Positions 1 through 8,800 of a stretch of 64,000 bases of DNA are shown in pieces (the stretch's first letter is position 1; each line of letters opens with the position of its first letter). The DNA is taken from contig NZ_JACSQN010000009.1 of assembly GCF_014836615.1 (NCBI RefSeq), positions 117,447 through 181,446 on the forward strand. The letters run 5' to 3'. Both the position numbers and the translations under genes were made by a program. The stretch is from Sporosarcina quadrami. GTDB lineage: Bacteria > Bacillota > Bacilli > Bacillales_A > Planococcaceae. The notes beneath the pieces are model-generated. The model was given only the letters and a program-made list of their open reading frames with translations. It ran no database searches and had not been told where the DNA came from.

Positions 1-272
1 AGCTTTGGAACGATAGTGATAGTGTTGAAGGCGGGTTTTCAGATATTGAGATACTTTCTGAATCATGCAAGTTCAATGATTGTAGCCATAAATCTGAGCC
101 GGGCTGCGCCATTCAACAAGCGTTAGAAAACGGTGAACTTGCTGAAGACCGTTTCGCGAGCTATGTCAAATTGCAACGGGAAATTGCATACTTGGATCGT
201 AAGACGAACACACAATCACAAATCGCTGAACGGAAACGCTGGAAAGCAATCACAAAATCGCAGCGAAAATGA
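1..272 (+). CDS. rsgA: RsgA ribosome-assembly GTPase, C-terminal part
   Basis: Partial gene: the frame is open from base 3 and stops with TGA at 270-272, giving the last 89 residues. It matches the C-terminal zinc-finger region of RsgA (YloQ/CpgA), a circularly permuted GTPase that matures the 30S subunit. Visible marks are the zinc ligands in CKFNDCSHKSEPGC (C-x4-C-x-H-x5-C) and the following SYVKLQREIAYLDRK segment that is typical of the family end. The GTPase domain lies outside the window. Confidence 0.85.
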   Translation, partial: LWNDSDSVEGGFSDIEILSESCKFNDCSHKSEPGCAIQQALENGELAEDRFASYVKLQREIAYLDRKTNTQSQIAERKRWKAITKSQRK

Positions 273-314
273 AGTAATAAAAAAGTTGATTTCAACTATT
301 ATTGGAGGTACGAG

Positions 315-1145
315 ATGCTTACAGCTAAACAACTCGAAGGAATACGACATTTACAAAACCAATGCGAACAAAATGATAAGATTAAACTGAAATTGAATTG
401 GGAAATGCTACGTGAACGACAAGATGAATCACTGGATTTCTTTGTTTGGGAAGATGATGAACTGATCGCCTATTTAGCACTTTACGGATTCGGTTCCACA
501 GTCGAAGTATGCGGCATGGTGAAACCCGGCGAACGAAGAAAAGGACACTTCACGACTCTTTGGAAGCAGGCGCAACAAGCGATTCAGAGTAAGAGATTCA
601 ATAAAGTGCTATTCAACGCTCCAGGAACTTCGGAGTCCGCAAAGGGATGGTTGGCAGTTCGGCCATGCACTTATTCATTTTCAGAATTCCATATGCATTG
701 GAAGCAGAAAGAACTTGCTGAAATAGTAGAAGTCAAGCTACGTGAGGCTACTCTACAAGACAAAGAGTTTGAAACTACATTGGATGCAGAAGCCTTTTCC
801 CTTTCGATAGAAGATGCTGTATCATACTACGACGAAAGATTGTCCCGCGAAAGAGAATATAGGTACATTATTGAAATCGATGAAACGCCAGTCGGTAAAA
901 TCCGAGTGATGCGAAATCAGGACGAATCCTATCTCTCCGGCTTTGCAGTGCTAGCTGAATGCAGAGGTAAGGGTTATGGCAATCAAGCATTACAGTGGAT
1001 TGTTAAACAAGAACTGCCTACAGGGAACATTATTAAGTTAGATGTAGAAACAAAGAATGATCAAGCCTTGAAATTGTATGAACGGATTGGATTTGTGCAG
1101 CAGGAGCGGCAGGACTATTATGAGGTCCCACTAGCTCAGACTTGA
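315..1145 (+). CDS. Tandem-domain GNAT acetyltransferase
   Basis: 276 residues, start supported by GGAGG eight bases upstream. The C-terminal half (about residues 140-276) is a clear GNAT domain with the acetyl-CoA pyrophosphate loop CRGKGYGNQAL and the closing ALKLYERIGF motif. The N-terminal half has a second, weaker motif-A-like stretch (GERRKGHF), so this is probably a double-GNAT protein. The substrate cannot be read from sequence. It stands alone behind rsgA and ends at a strong terminator shared with the convergent HxlR gene. Confidence 0.8.
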   Translation: MLTAKQLEGIRHLQNQCEQNDKIKLKLNWEMLRERQDESLDFFVWEDDELIAYLALYGFGSTVEVCGMVKPGERRKGHFTTLWKQAQQAIQSKRFNKVLFNAPGTSESAKGWLAVRPCTYSFSEFHMHWKQKELAEIVEVKLREATLQDKEFETTLDAEAFSLSIEDAVSYYDERLSREREYRYIIEIDETPVGKIRVMRNQDESYLSGFAVLAECRGKGYGNQALQWIVKQELPTGNIIKLDVETKNDQALKLYERIGFVQQERQDYYEVPLAQT

Positions 1146-1190
1146 TTAAGTAATATAAAATTTGACCGTAGCTAGGTGGATTTAAACAAG

Positions 1191-1230
1191 AAAACGTCAG
1201 CGCGACTAAAAGCTTACGCTGACGTTTTTA
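1191..1230. terminator. Bidirectional rho-independent terminator
   Basis: Perfect stem AACGTCAGCG / CGCTGACGTT, with an A-run on one side and a T-run on the other. It sits between the convergent GNAT and HxlR genes and can serve both. Confidence 0.85.
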
Positions 1231-1233
1231 TTG

Positions 1234-1596
1234 TTATTGAACATTTTCATCCTGCTCAGAAGAAAAAACCATCTTCTGTTTATGCAACACATGCTTCTCT
1301 CCCCACTCATGCATCGATTCGAGAATCGGGGCAAGTGTCCTGCCGTAATCCGTCATGGAATATTCCACTTTTGGCGGAACTTGCGGATAGATGACGCGCT
1401 GGATAATATCCTCATCCTCCAGTTCACGCAGCTGCTTCGTCAACATTTTCTGTGTAATGCCCGGCATACTTCTTTTCAACTCGCTGAACCGTTTCGTTCC
1501 TTCATGCAAGAGATGCAACAGAATGACCGGCTTCCACTTTCCTACGACAATCTCCAAAGCCTCTTCCACTTTACATTGCGACACTTCAACAGACAT
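1234..1596 (-). CDS. HxlR-family transcriptional regulator
   Basis: 120 residues with the winged-helix MarR/HxlR core: KWKPVILLHLLHEG, then FSELKRSMPGITQKMLTKQLRELE, then wing residues VPPKVEYSMTDYG. The ATG at 1596 is preferred over the adjacent GTG at 1599 because AAGGAGG lies seven bases before it. The short cysteine-bearing N-terminus (SQCKVEEAL) resembles redox-sensing HxlR proteins such as YodB and HypR, which sense quinones, diamide or hypochlorite. It is divergent from a nitroreductase, an arrangement typical of such regulators, so it probably represses that gene. The redox role is inference. Confidence 0.85.
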   Translation of the reverse strand: MSVEVSQCKVEEALEIVVGKWKPVILLHLLHEGTKRFSELKRSMPGITQKMLTKQLRELEDEDIIQRVIYPQVPPKVEYSMTDYGRTLAPILESMHEWGEKHVLHKQKMVFSSEQDENVQ

Positions 1597-1730
1597 CACG
1601 ATTCCTCCTTAGTATCCTTTTGTATACTATAGCACTTAAAAGTGCGTACTTACATAATGAATCTTTACCATCTATACTAACAGAGAAGCATCTACACTGC
1701 TTGACAAATTTAAATTTGGAGGTTTTATTC

Positions 1731-2330
1731 ATGACGAAAACATTTTTGGATTCCGTACAAAGTCGCCGCTCGATTTATGCAATCAGCTCTGAGCAAGTTA
1801 TTTCAGATGAGCGTATTGAAGAAATTGTGAGCCACGCTGTTAAACATACCCCTTCCGCGTTTAATTCCCAGACGGGCCGCGTCGTCGTCCTATTAGGTGA
1901 GCAAAGCGACAGACTGTGGAAGATAACAGAAGACACATTGCGTAAAATCGTGCCTGCTGAAAACTTCCACAGTACAGAAGAACGTATGGCCACTTTCGGT
2001 GGAGGATATGGAACAATTCTATTCTTTGAAGATATGGCGATTGTCGAGTCAATGATGGAGCAGTTCGTAGAGTACAAAGATAACTTCCCTGTCTGGTCAC
2101 TACAATCGGCAGGCATGCTACAATTCGTCATTTGGACAGCACTTGAAGATGAAGGATTCGGCGCAAGTCTTCAGCACTACAATCCATTGATTGACGAAGA
2201 TGTGAAAAAAGAATGGGAGCTTCCTGCATCGTGGAAATTGCTTGCTCAAATGCCATTCGGTAAACCGTTGATGGAAGCTGGCGAGAAGGAATTCATGCCT
2301 GTGGAAGATCGGATGAAAGTGATTAAATAA
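1731..2330 (+). CDS. Nitroreductase family protein (Frm2-like)
   Basis: 199 residues starting at an ATG behind TTTGGAGG; the longer open frame upstream has no ribosome site. It is an FMN-dependent nitroreductase-fold oxidoreductase: SRRSIYAI near the N-terminus (FMN phosphate contact), HTPSAFNSQTGRVVVL, and a glycine-rich C-terminal third with GFGASLQHYNPL. The length and the SFNSQ-type motif fit the Frm2/CinD group of short nitroreductases that detoxify nitroaromatics and quinones. The divergent HxlR regulator suggests electrophile or oxidant induction. Confidence 0.8.
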   Translation: MTKTFLDSVQSRRSIYAISSEQVISDERIEEIVSHAVKHTPSAFNSQTGRVVVLLGEQSDRLWKITEDTLRKIVPAENFHSTEERMATFGGGYGTILFFEDMAIVESMMEQFVEYKDNFPVWSLQSAGMLQFVIWTALEDEGFGASLQHYNPLIDEDVKKEWELPASWKLLAQMPFGKPLMEAGEKEFMPVEDRMKVIK

Positions 2331-2343
2331 GTCATTTTATGAG

Positions 2344-2374
2344 AAAGGTATTGCTCTTGAGCAATGCCTTTTCT
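2344..2374 (+). terminator. Rho-independent terminator of the nitroreductase gene
   Basis: Stem AAGGTATTGCTC / GAGCAATGCCTT followed by TTCTT, immediately after the nitroreductase stop. Confidence 0.75.
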
Positions 2375-2436
2375 TCATGGATTTCCACACTAAAAAGAAC
2401 CTGCAATAGATGCAGGCTCCCATTTTTATTATTTTA

Positions 2437-3483
2437 TTAGAATGATTCATTTTTATTGTTCGAACGCATCGTCGGTTCATTCAACTGATTACCTTCCACA
2501 TCGACATCACCTGTTTTATTAAACCGCGCTTCTTCATGTCTCACCGTTTCATCTACTCGCTCGGTATCCTGAACAGTTCGCTTACCTACAACAATCTCTT
2601 CCGCGACATATGGTATTTTCGTTACTTCAACCCGTTCTTCCATGACCGGCACACGGATTGTTTCATCGTCTTCTTGCATCCTGAAGTCATCAGTTTCCGT
2701 TTCGTTTACTGGGCGCCGTTCGATATATACTTCTTCTCGTGAAACTGGGACATCGAAAGACTGTTGTTCAGAGACGACATCTTTGTGAAGCGAGACTTCA
2801 CCTTGCTCGACTTGTTGTTTGTCAACACGAAGCCGTTCTTCACGAAGTTGCATACTCTCTTCTTCTGTATGATCAGTGAAGCGGTTTGTTTCTGTGTTTC
2901 GGCTATTTGGAGGCGTTCTGTAGCTCATATCGTCACGAAGCGCCTCTCCGCCTACTCTCCCGAAGCTTTCATTCCTACCTTCATGGATAGGCGTATCCTG
3001 ATAAGCACCTGTTGTGCCCATATGAGGCTGACCCACTTCTCCAGTCAAACCGCCTTCATCGTATTCTGAAACTGCATTCGCTCCAAGATTAGGATCTGTC
3101 GCCATCGTATTCGAAGTGAAACGGTTACGGTCAGTAGCATGTAATCTGCTTACTTCACCTTCGTCCACATACAGCAGCTTACCGCCATTACGGATTTCCG
3201 TATGGTAACGTTCCAAATCCGACTTTGGAACTCCCGCTTGATGTAACGTTCCGTGCACGTGATCCTCACCAGTTATGAAATCCATGAAACGGTCCAGCCA
3301 TGATTCGGAATGCCTGTCATTCTCTGCATAAGCCTTTCCTTTGAACATCGAAACGTCTGATTCGTGCTGTGTGACAACATACATATTATCATCATCGATT
3401 CCTTGTCTTTTCAAATCATCAATCTTCGTCATTAACTGCGCGTCGTTATTATACATTCCTACAAAACGTTTTTCATTCATCAT
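2437..3483 (-). CDS. YsnF/AvaK-type stress protein with YflT-like domain
   Basis: 348 residues. Residues 5-115 match the general-stress 17M/YflT domain (FVGMYNNDAQLMTKIDDLKRQG, later DLERYHTEIRNGGKLLYVDEG). A low-complexity linker follows, and about 210-325 is the DUF2382 (YsnF) domain with repeated charged beta-strand segments (EERLRVDKQQVEQGEV, VPVSREEVYIERRP, VPVMEERVEVTK). Family members are soluble general stress proteins, often sigma-B dependent; the molecular role is unknown. Start supported by GAGGAGG eight bases upstream. Monocistronic. Confidence 0.8.
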   Translation of the reverse strand: MMNEKRFVGMYNNDAQLMTKIDDLKRQGIDDDNMYVVTQHESDVSMFKGKAYAENDRHSESWLDRFMDFITGEDHVHGTLHQAGVPKSDLERYHTEIRNGGKLLYVDEGEVSRLHATDRNRFTSNTMATDPNLGANAVSEYDEGGLTGEVGQPHMGTTGAYQDTPIHEGRNESFGRVGGEALRDDMSYRTPPNSRNTETNRFTDHTEEESMQLREERLRVDKQQVEQGEVSLHKDVVSEQQSFDVPVSREEVYIERRPVNETETDDFRMQEDDETIRVPVMEERVEVTKIPYVAEEIVVGKRTVQDTERVDETVRHEEARFNKTGDVDVEGNQLNEPTMRSNNKNESF

Positions 3484-3623
3484 TATAATTTCCTCCTCAT
3501 AATTTGAAAGTCTGTTCGTCGTGCTCTACTTCTTAGTTACCCGGGATGAAAGATTTACAATCTTACAGTTGTGTTACAGAGGAGGAAAGTGAGGATTCAT
3601 GGAGTGTCAACGGGAAATTAGTT

Positions 3624-3660
3624 TGTGTGTGTGCCAGTCACTCACACAACTCACACACAA
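3624..3660. repeat. TGTGCCAGTCACTCACACAA repeat element
   Basis: GTGTGTGTGCCAGTCACTCA followed by CACAACTCACACACAA. The same core recurs at 8177-8203 and 10631-10660, always between genes. Confidence 0.6.
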
Positions 3661-3692
3661 TTATAAAAAGTTGAGTAATGCACACTAAAATC

Positions 3693-3720
3693 CAAACCTT
3701 TTGCACGTGAGCTTCGTTTA
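3693..3720 (+). promoter_or_regulatory. Putative ECF-type autoregulatory promoter
   Basis: AAAC at 3694-3697 followed after 17 bases by CGTTTA at 3715-3720, close to the ECF consensus (AAC-type -35, CGT -10). It lies just upstream of the ECF sigma gene, as expected for autoregulation. Confidence 0.5.
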
Positions 3721-3744
3721 GTATGTAAATGAGGAGGTGGGATA

Positions 3745-4263
3745 TTGTTTAACCTTGCCAACTTGGAAAACTTGATCGATGACAATACGGATGATTTGTT
3801 GCGCTTGGCTTTTTATTATGTGAAAGATCTTCAAGCGGCTGAAGATATAGTGCAAGATGTGTTCATCAAATTTTATGAAACGCAAAATCTATATAAAGAA
3901 CAAGGGAAGTTGAAGGCGTATTTAAAGAAGTTGACGGTGAATAGAAGTCTAGACTATTTAAGAAGCTGGAATTACCGAAAAGTGTTTTTGCAAAATAAAT
4001 TGGTTTCACTTACAAAAGGAAAGCGGTCGGATTATCTTGTCAAAAAAGATGAGCAGACTTTAATTGGTGACGCCATTTTGGAATTACCTCTTAAGCAACG
4101 GGAGGTTTTAGTCTATTTTTATTTTGAGGAATGGACGATTGCTGAAATTGCAGCGTTTTTAGCCATCCCGCAAAGCACGGTGAAAACAAGGCTTCGGCGT
4201 GGTAAAGAACTGCTTCGTCCCAAACTTGAGGGCATTGAATGGGAGGTGCTTATGCATGAGTAA
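3745..4263 (+). CDS. ECF RNA polymerase sigma factor
   Basis: 172 residues from a TTG start behind GAGGAGG. Region 2 is visible at about 20-50 (LRLAFYYVKDLQAAEDIVQDVFIKFYE) and region 4.2 at about 118-160 (LPLKQREVLVYFYFE, then TIAEIAAFLAIPQSTVKTRL). It directs core polymerase to a stress-specific regulon. The last bases overlap the start of the next gene, a membrane protein that is probably its anti-sigma factor. The inducing signal is unknown. Confidence 0.9.
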   Translation: MFNLANLENLIDDNTDDLLRLAFYYVKDLQAAEDIVQDVFIKFYETQNLYKEQGKLKAYLKKLTVNRSLDYLRSWNYRKVFLQNKLVSLTKGKRSDYLVKKDEQTLIGDAILELPLKQREVLVYFYFEEWTIAEIAAFLAIPQSTVKTRLRRGKELLRPKLEGIEWEVLMHE

Positions 4264-4987
4264 ATATGAACCGCAAGAACTGAAACACATGGATGAGAGT
4301 AAGCGACGAATTAAACAGAATGTCCTCCAACATTTTGAAAAACCGGAGAAAAAGCCGAAATTCAATTGGACAGTTGGCTTTGTTACGGTCATTTTACTGG
4401 GATTAAGCGTGTTTTTCACGATTACTATGCTAACGGGGCAATATACGCAAACGGGATTGACGCCAGGCAAAGAAATGCCGACTCCGAAACCACCTGTAAA
4501 CGAGCCCGTCCCTTTGGTGAAAGACGAAGGCAGTGAGTTTCCTGAAGTGATCGAGAAGGAAAATCGATTCTATGTAAATGGCATTACAATCGGAATGTCA
4601 CAAGAGGAAGTGCAGGCAATTTTAGGCGATGCCTTTGAACTGACAGAACCGCCGGAAGACGCGTGGCGTGAAGATTTCGACATGCAATATGGCAATATAA
4701 AAGTCTCAATTTACATGGACAAAGTTGCATTCATCGTCATAAATGACGTCAACCAACCTCATTTCGATGCACTCTTTGAATCCTATCATGGCGAAAGATA
4801 TATAGGCTGGACCGATAGTCGTAAACAACATATTGCTGTACGATTGTTCTATATTCCTGAAACCGCCCATGAATTAGTAGCAAATGTCGAGGAGAATAAG
4901 GGGCTGACAGTGCGTTTGGATGTTACCCATGGGGATTTCTATACCGACATTGAAACAGCTGGGATTGAGCGGGTACAGGACGAGTGA
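4256..4987 (+). CDS. Membrane anti-sigma factor (probable)
   Basis: 243 residues from an ATG at 4256 behind GGGAGG, overlapping the sigma gene by eight bases. A short cytoplasmic N-terminus (about 37 residues) is followed by one membrane helix (WTVGFVTVILLGLSVFFTI) and an extracellular domain of about 180 residues. There is no zinc-binding HxxxCxxC motif, so it is not a ZAS-type anti-sigma. The role rests on overlap with the ECF gene and on topology; no family was recognised for the outer domain. Confidence 0.65.
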   Translation: MSKYEPQELKHMDESKRRIKQNVLQHFEKPEKKPKFNWTVGFVTVILLGLSVFFTITMLTGQYTQTGLTPGKEMPTPKPPVNEPVPLVKDEGSEFPEVIEKENRFYVNGITIGMSQEEVQAILGDAFELTEPPEDAWREDFDMQYGNIKVSIYMDKVAFIVINDVNQPHFDALFESYHGERYIGWTDSRKQHIAVRLFYIPETAHELVANVEENKGLTVRLDVTHGDFYTDIETAGIERVQDE

Positions 4988-5060
4988 CAATATGAAATTG
5001 TATCGGGACGCCAGGTCTACTAAAACAAAAGTCGATGAACATATATGATTTAAACAGATA

Positions 5061-5105
5061 GAAGGAAATGCATTGTCGTATATAAAACAATGCATTTCCT
5101 TCTTT
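5061..5105 (+). terminator. Terminator with GAAGGAAATGCATTGT stem
   Basis: Perfect 16-bp inverted repeat GAAGGAAATGCATTGT / ACAATGCATTTCCTTC followed by TTTTC, downstream of the sigma/anti-sigma pair. Nearly the same hairpin is found at 8127-8170. Confidence 0.8.
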
Positions 5106-5305
5106 TCATTTTGTTTAGTTTTGTTAACTAATATAAGAAAATCGGTTGTCACTTCACTTCACATATTTCCAATAAATAACTTTGGTTAAATAGGACCGGC
5201 ACCGTTCAAGTTCGAGCCAATCAACAACTTTCCATTTTCAAGGATGGTTTGAACTGGGCAAACGACTGTAACGCATCACTTAGTGTTTATTATAACGGGA
5301 TCATC

Positions 5306-5740
5306 TCAAGTAGTAATCTCACCTGTAATCGACCCCTTGATAAAGCTTTCCAAAGAGGATGCGACCCATGTTCTGCTGTCATCCTCGTGGTTCCATACAT
5401 AAATATCATCTGTCTGAATACAACCATTCAATATTCTATATCCAAACAAATCACCACATCCGTTATCAGAGAAAAATAGCAAGTGATCAAACGGCATATA
5501 CATCTCCTTATAGTCATCAAAATTCCTGAAGAATAGATTGTCCTCTACGATTCGTTCGGTTGGCCATATTAAATGGCACTCGAAAATATCATATACACCA
5601 TTTGTTTCATTATATAATTCTAGCAATTTTCTTGGCAGCTCGACATTTAGTTTCTCAGTAATTTGTGCAATTTCAACTGTGGATGCTGGTTGTTTGAATG
5701 AATAATCTTTTGAAATTGTACTTATGTAATCCTTCCACAT
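5306..5740 (-). CDS. SMI1/KNR4 (SUKH) family protein
   Basis: 144 residues with the SUKH fold pattern: N-terminal ASTVEIAQITEKLNVELPRKLLELYNETNGV, then LIWPTERIVEDNL and LLFFSDNGCGDLFGYRI, the last being the family's most conserved segment. Many SUKH proteins are immunity proteins against contact-dependent or polymorphic toxins. No toxin or secretion gene is adjacent, so this would be an orphan immunity gene. The region is noticeably A+T-richer than its neighbours. Function beyond the family is inference. Confidence 0.75.
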   Translation of the reverse strand: MWKDYISTISKDYSFKQPASTVEIAQITEKLNVELPRKLLELYNETNGVYDIFECHLIWPTERIVEDNLFFRNFDDYKEMYMPFDHLLFFSDNGCGDLFGYRILNGCIQTDDIYVWNHEDDSRTWVASSLESFIKGSITGEITT

Positions 5741-5822
5741 CTGTATAGCACATCCTTATTAGTATTTATAGTTTAATAATTAATAACGCGGAAGTACTTT
5801 TAATTCAAGAAATATATCACAC

Positions 5823-6752
5823 CTAGTCAACTTGGATTTCCTTGATACACTTTATTAAAACATCCGGTCTATCTAAGTAAATTAAGTGACCAGAGTTTTT
5901 AGCGTAAAATAATTTGGATTGGCTTGTTAGACATACTTGCTCAGAAATAAGTTCTTCCCATTTGTCTTCATACAACCGTAGTTCCCATTCGGGCAAACCT
6001 TCATCTACACCAATCCTGATACAATATTCTTTATCTCTTCCAATAACAATTAAAGGTACGTCAGGAAAGCTTTCTAATTCCTTTATTAGTTCAGCATCCC
6101 TTTTCCAATGAGTTATTTCTGACCCCATTGCCTTGTAAAGTGTTGAATTCACTTGAAATTCCATTAGTCTCTGCTGAATGTGAGACGGGAATTGTTTTTG
6201 CTTCTCCGATAATGATGGATTGATAACACTTCGCAAATCCTCTGTAGTCATTGAAGAATATAGCTTACATTTTTTAATCCAATTCTCATCTGTATTATCA
6301 TCATCTAAAACAGGTAGCTTTAATGTATTAAGAATGGCGAAGTCAACAGAAGTCGAATCTACTAAAATGATTCCTCTTATAAGCTTTGGATATACTTTTG
6401 CAAAATGCTGCGCGCACAAACCACCATAGGAATGTCCGACAAGAATAATGGGCTCGTGAATGGCTAACTGTCGCAACACCTCCTTCAATTCTTGAGCAGA
6501 AGCTTGAGTTGTCCTACTCTCATCCCCTATCTCACTCATCCCTAGACCAGGTCTATGGAACATTATAATTCTATTATCTATGCTCAGTTCTTCAGTAATT
6601 TCATGCCAGTCATCAAAAGAGCAACCTAGTCCTGTTAAAATAATAATAGGAGTTCCATGACTTCCTTTTTGCTGAACTTCTAGTATTTTGTTATTGATAA
6701 ATATTTTTTGATTAATTTTACTCATCCTTTTCTTGAGTTGTTTATAATTCAT
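5823..6752 (-). CDS. Alpha/beta hydrolase
   Basis: 309 residues. The nucleophile elbow GHSYGG places the catalytic Ser at about 108. The oxyanion segment LTGLGCSFDDWH lies near 40-50, and the catalytic His is in NSGHLIYLDRP near the C-terminus. There is no signal peptide, so it is cytoplasmic. The substrate is unknown; esterase, lactonase or haloperoxidase-like activity would all fit. It is A+T-rich like the SUKH gene next to it, and both may belong to one acquired segment. Confidence 0.75.
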   Translation of the reverse strand: MNYKQLKKRMSKINQKIFINNKILEVQQKGSHGTPIIILTGLGCSFDDWHEITEELSIDNRIIMFHRPGLGMSEIGDESRTTQASAQELKEVLRQLAIHEPIILVGHSYGGLCAQHFAKVYPKLIRGIILVDSTSVDFAILNTLKLPVLDDDNTDENWIKKCKLYSSMTTEDLRSVINPSLSEKQKQFPSHIQQRLMEFQVNSTLYKAMGSEITHWKRDAELIKELESFPDVPLIVIGRDKEYCIRIGVDEGLPEWELRLYEDKWEELISEQVCLTSQSKLFYAKNSGHLIYLDRPDVLIKCIKEIQVD

Positions 6753-6999
6753 ACTCTACGCAATAGTTGGCGGAATCTATGTATTTTCATTAAAGACCAT
6801 TCATCTAATTAAAATTTCTTCCAATCCAACTTTTTCCCCTTTATTAGTTCATCAAAGTAAGTGTCTAAAATTTATTAAATCCTAAAACTTATCAATCAAT
6901 CCTTCTTTTAAACTATCGTCACTTATAAACTTTCCTGCTATACTAGTCAATGCAATTCCAATAAAACCCCAAGCATCTAGCAACTAGGAGGATACAAGT

Positions 7000-8115
7000 T
7001 TGAAAGTACTACTGAAAGGTCTCTCTATACTCATATTACTAGGTTTGATTATTAAATTCCCTCTTTTCTTCATTGGCATCGCAATCGCCATCTGGGGTGT
7101 CTACCTGTTGAAGAAGCAAAAGAGACAAAACCATAAAACGAAATTGGCTCCCGCGATGCTGATGATCGGCCTTGTCCTGGCATTGACAGGGTGTGTCGAT
7201 GGAATGGATGAGGAGAATACACAGCAGGAAGCACCTGCTACGGTAAAAGAAGTGACGCAGAAGGAAGATGATCAAACGCAAAAAGAAGTTCAGAAAGAAG
7301 ATAAAGAAGAAGCTTCCAACACAGAACCAGCACAAGAAGCGGAAAAGAAAAAACAGGCAACTGTAACACCGACCGTCACTTCATCAGAACAAAAGAAACC
7401 AGCCGCAACAACAAAGCCAGCGCCAAGCAAGAAGGTCGATACATCTGGCACTACGGCACAAGTGCCGGTCAAACTCGTGAAAACAATAGACGGCGATACT
7501 ATAAAAGTCCTTTACAACGGACAAGAGATCAATGTCCGTTACTTGCTCATTGACACACCGGAAACAAACCATCCCCGCCTCGGCAAGCAGCCGTTCGGCG
7601 AAGAGGCGAAAGAATTGAACCGACAGCTCGTCAACAGCGGGAAACTAACAGTGGAATTTGATATCGGTGAACGCTACGACAAATACGACCGGCTTCTCGC
7701 CTATGTGTACGTGGACGGCAAAAGCGTGCAGAAATCATTGCTCGCGGCAGGTCTTGCCCGCGTCGCCTATGTTTACCCGCCGAACACCCGCCATTTGACG
7801 CCATTCGAGGAGTCGCAGGAAGTGGCGAAAAAGAAAGGGATCGGCATCTGGTCCGTTGAAAACTACGCGACTGATTCAGGATTTGTCAGCAGCGCAGTGC
7901 CAGCGAAGAAACCGGCTGCGCCTCCCGCTGTGAGCAAACCCGCACCAACACCTCCGGCGAATACGAAAAATCCGGTGGCCAGCACTGGTGGCAGTGAATG
8001 GTTCCAAAACTGCACGGAGTTGCGCAAAAAGTATCCGAGCGGCGTGCCACAGGGGCATCCAGCATATCAGTCGAAGATGGATAGGGATAAGGATGGATAT
8101 GCGTGTGAGCGATGA
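7000..8115 (+). CDS. Surface thermonuclease with Excalibur domain
   Basis: 371 residues from a TTG start behind CTAGGAGG. Residues 1-36 form a hydrophobic hairpin, and a second hydrophobic segment ends in LALTGC (Cys at about 65), resembling a lipobox. A Lys/Glu-rich linker leads to the staphylococcal-nuclease domain (about 150-290): TIDGDTIKV, VRYLLIDTPETNHP and ERYDKYDRLLAYVYV carry the calcium-binding Asp and catalytic Arg/Glu positions. The C-terminus is an Excalibur domain with DRDKDGYACE. It is probably an anchored calcium-dependent nuclease that degrades extracellular DNA. Confidence 0.85.
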   Translation: MKVLLKGLSILILLGLIIKFPLFFIGIAIAIWGVYLLKKQKRQNHKTKLAPAMLMIGLVLALTGCVDGMDEENTQQEAPATVKEVTQKEDDQTQKEVQKEDKEEASNTEPAQEAEKKKQATVTPTVTSSEQKKPAATTKPAPSKKVDTSGTTAQVPVKLVKTIDGDTIKVLYNGQEINVRYLLIDTPETNHPRLGKQPFGEEAKELNRQLVNSGKLTVEFDIGERYDKYDRLLAYVYVDGKSVQKSLLAAGLARVAYVYPPNTRHLTPFEESQEVAKKKGIGIWSVENYATDSGFVSSAVPAKKPAAPPAVSKPAPTPPANTKNPVASTGGSEWFQNCTELRKKYPSGVPQGHPAYQSKMDRDKDGYACER

Positions 8116-8126
8116 TAGAGATTGAA

Positions 8127-8170
8127 AGAAGGAAATGCATTGTCCAAAAAAGACAGTGCATTTCCTTTTT
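8127..8170 (+). terminator. Terminator of the thermonuclease gene
   Basis: Stem AAGGAAATGCATTGTC / GACAGTGCATTTCCTT followed by TTT. Its sequence is almost that of the hairpin at 5061-5105. Confidence 0.8.
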
Positions 8171-8176
8171 GCTATT

Positions 8177-8203
8177 AATTGTGTGCCAGTCACTCACACA
8201 ATT
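8177..8203. repeat. AATTGTGTG palindromic repeat
   Basis: AATTGTGTG ... CACACAATT inverted arms around CCAGTCACT. Second copy of the element seen at 3624 and 10631. Confidence 0.55.
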
Positions 8204-8355
8204 CCACTGCAAGTAATGGATAAGAAGGTCTTCATCAATTTCCAAGTACTTCTCTCACGATGGATTTCTCCTTTATCCTTAATCGACACAAACCAGATCA
8301 ACAAAGAATGGTTTAGATTCTTACAAGTTTAATAAGTAGTCAGCACACCGCCATT

Positions 8356-8649
8356 TTATCCGCGCATCAGTTCCGACAGTAACCGAAAAGCCATAATGAC
8401 CGCCACAAAAATTGCTCCTGTGGCTAAGGTTTTCCTGTCCAAACGCTTTTCGTCCCTCTTCAGCGCAATGATCCGTGCCATGAAAAGAACCGTAGCAGTC
8501 ATGAGCGGCAACAGCACAATTATTTTGATATGCCTAGAAAAAACAGGAACCGTAATACCAGAATCACGTGTATAGATGAATAAACCGAAAAATACTAAGG
8601 TCATCACTGCGCACAGAAGCGTAGTCCAATTTGCTGCCTTGAAACTCAT
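8356..8649 (-). CDS. Small membrane protein, unknown function
   Basis: 97 residues with three predicted membrane helices: LLCAVMTLVFFGLFIY, IKIIVLLPLMTATVLFMARI and GAIFVAVIMAFRLLSEL. GGAGAGAG precedes the ATG. No family was recognised. It stands alone between the thermonuclease and the MutS-like gene. Confidence 0.6.
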   Translation of the reverse strand: MSFKAANWTTLLCAVMTLVFFGLFIYTRDSGITVPVFSRHIKIIVLLPLMTATVLFMARIIALKRDEKRLDRKTLATGAIFVAVIMAFRLLSELMRG

Positions 8650-8800
8650 TTCTCTCTCCTCCGATGACTATTCTAGCTTGGTATCAGCAAGTTCATGTTT
8701 CTGTCATGCTAGTTACCTACTATCTTTAGCATGGAACTCATCCATTGTCAAAATAGTTTTAGAAGAATGTGAAATTTGACTGAATGAAATAAATCACCAA

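Noticed and set aside
3484..3600. Sigma-B promoter before the YsnF-like stress gene
   Set aside because: A GGGTAA box is present, but no GTTTAA-like box lies at the right distance.
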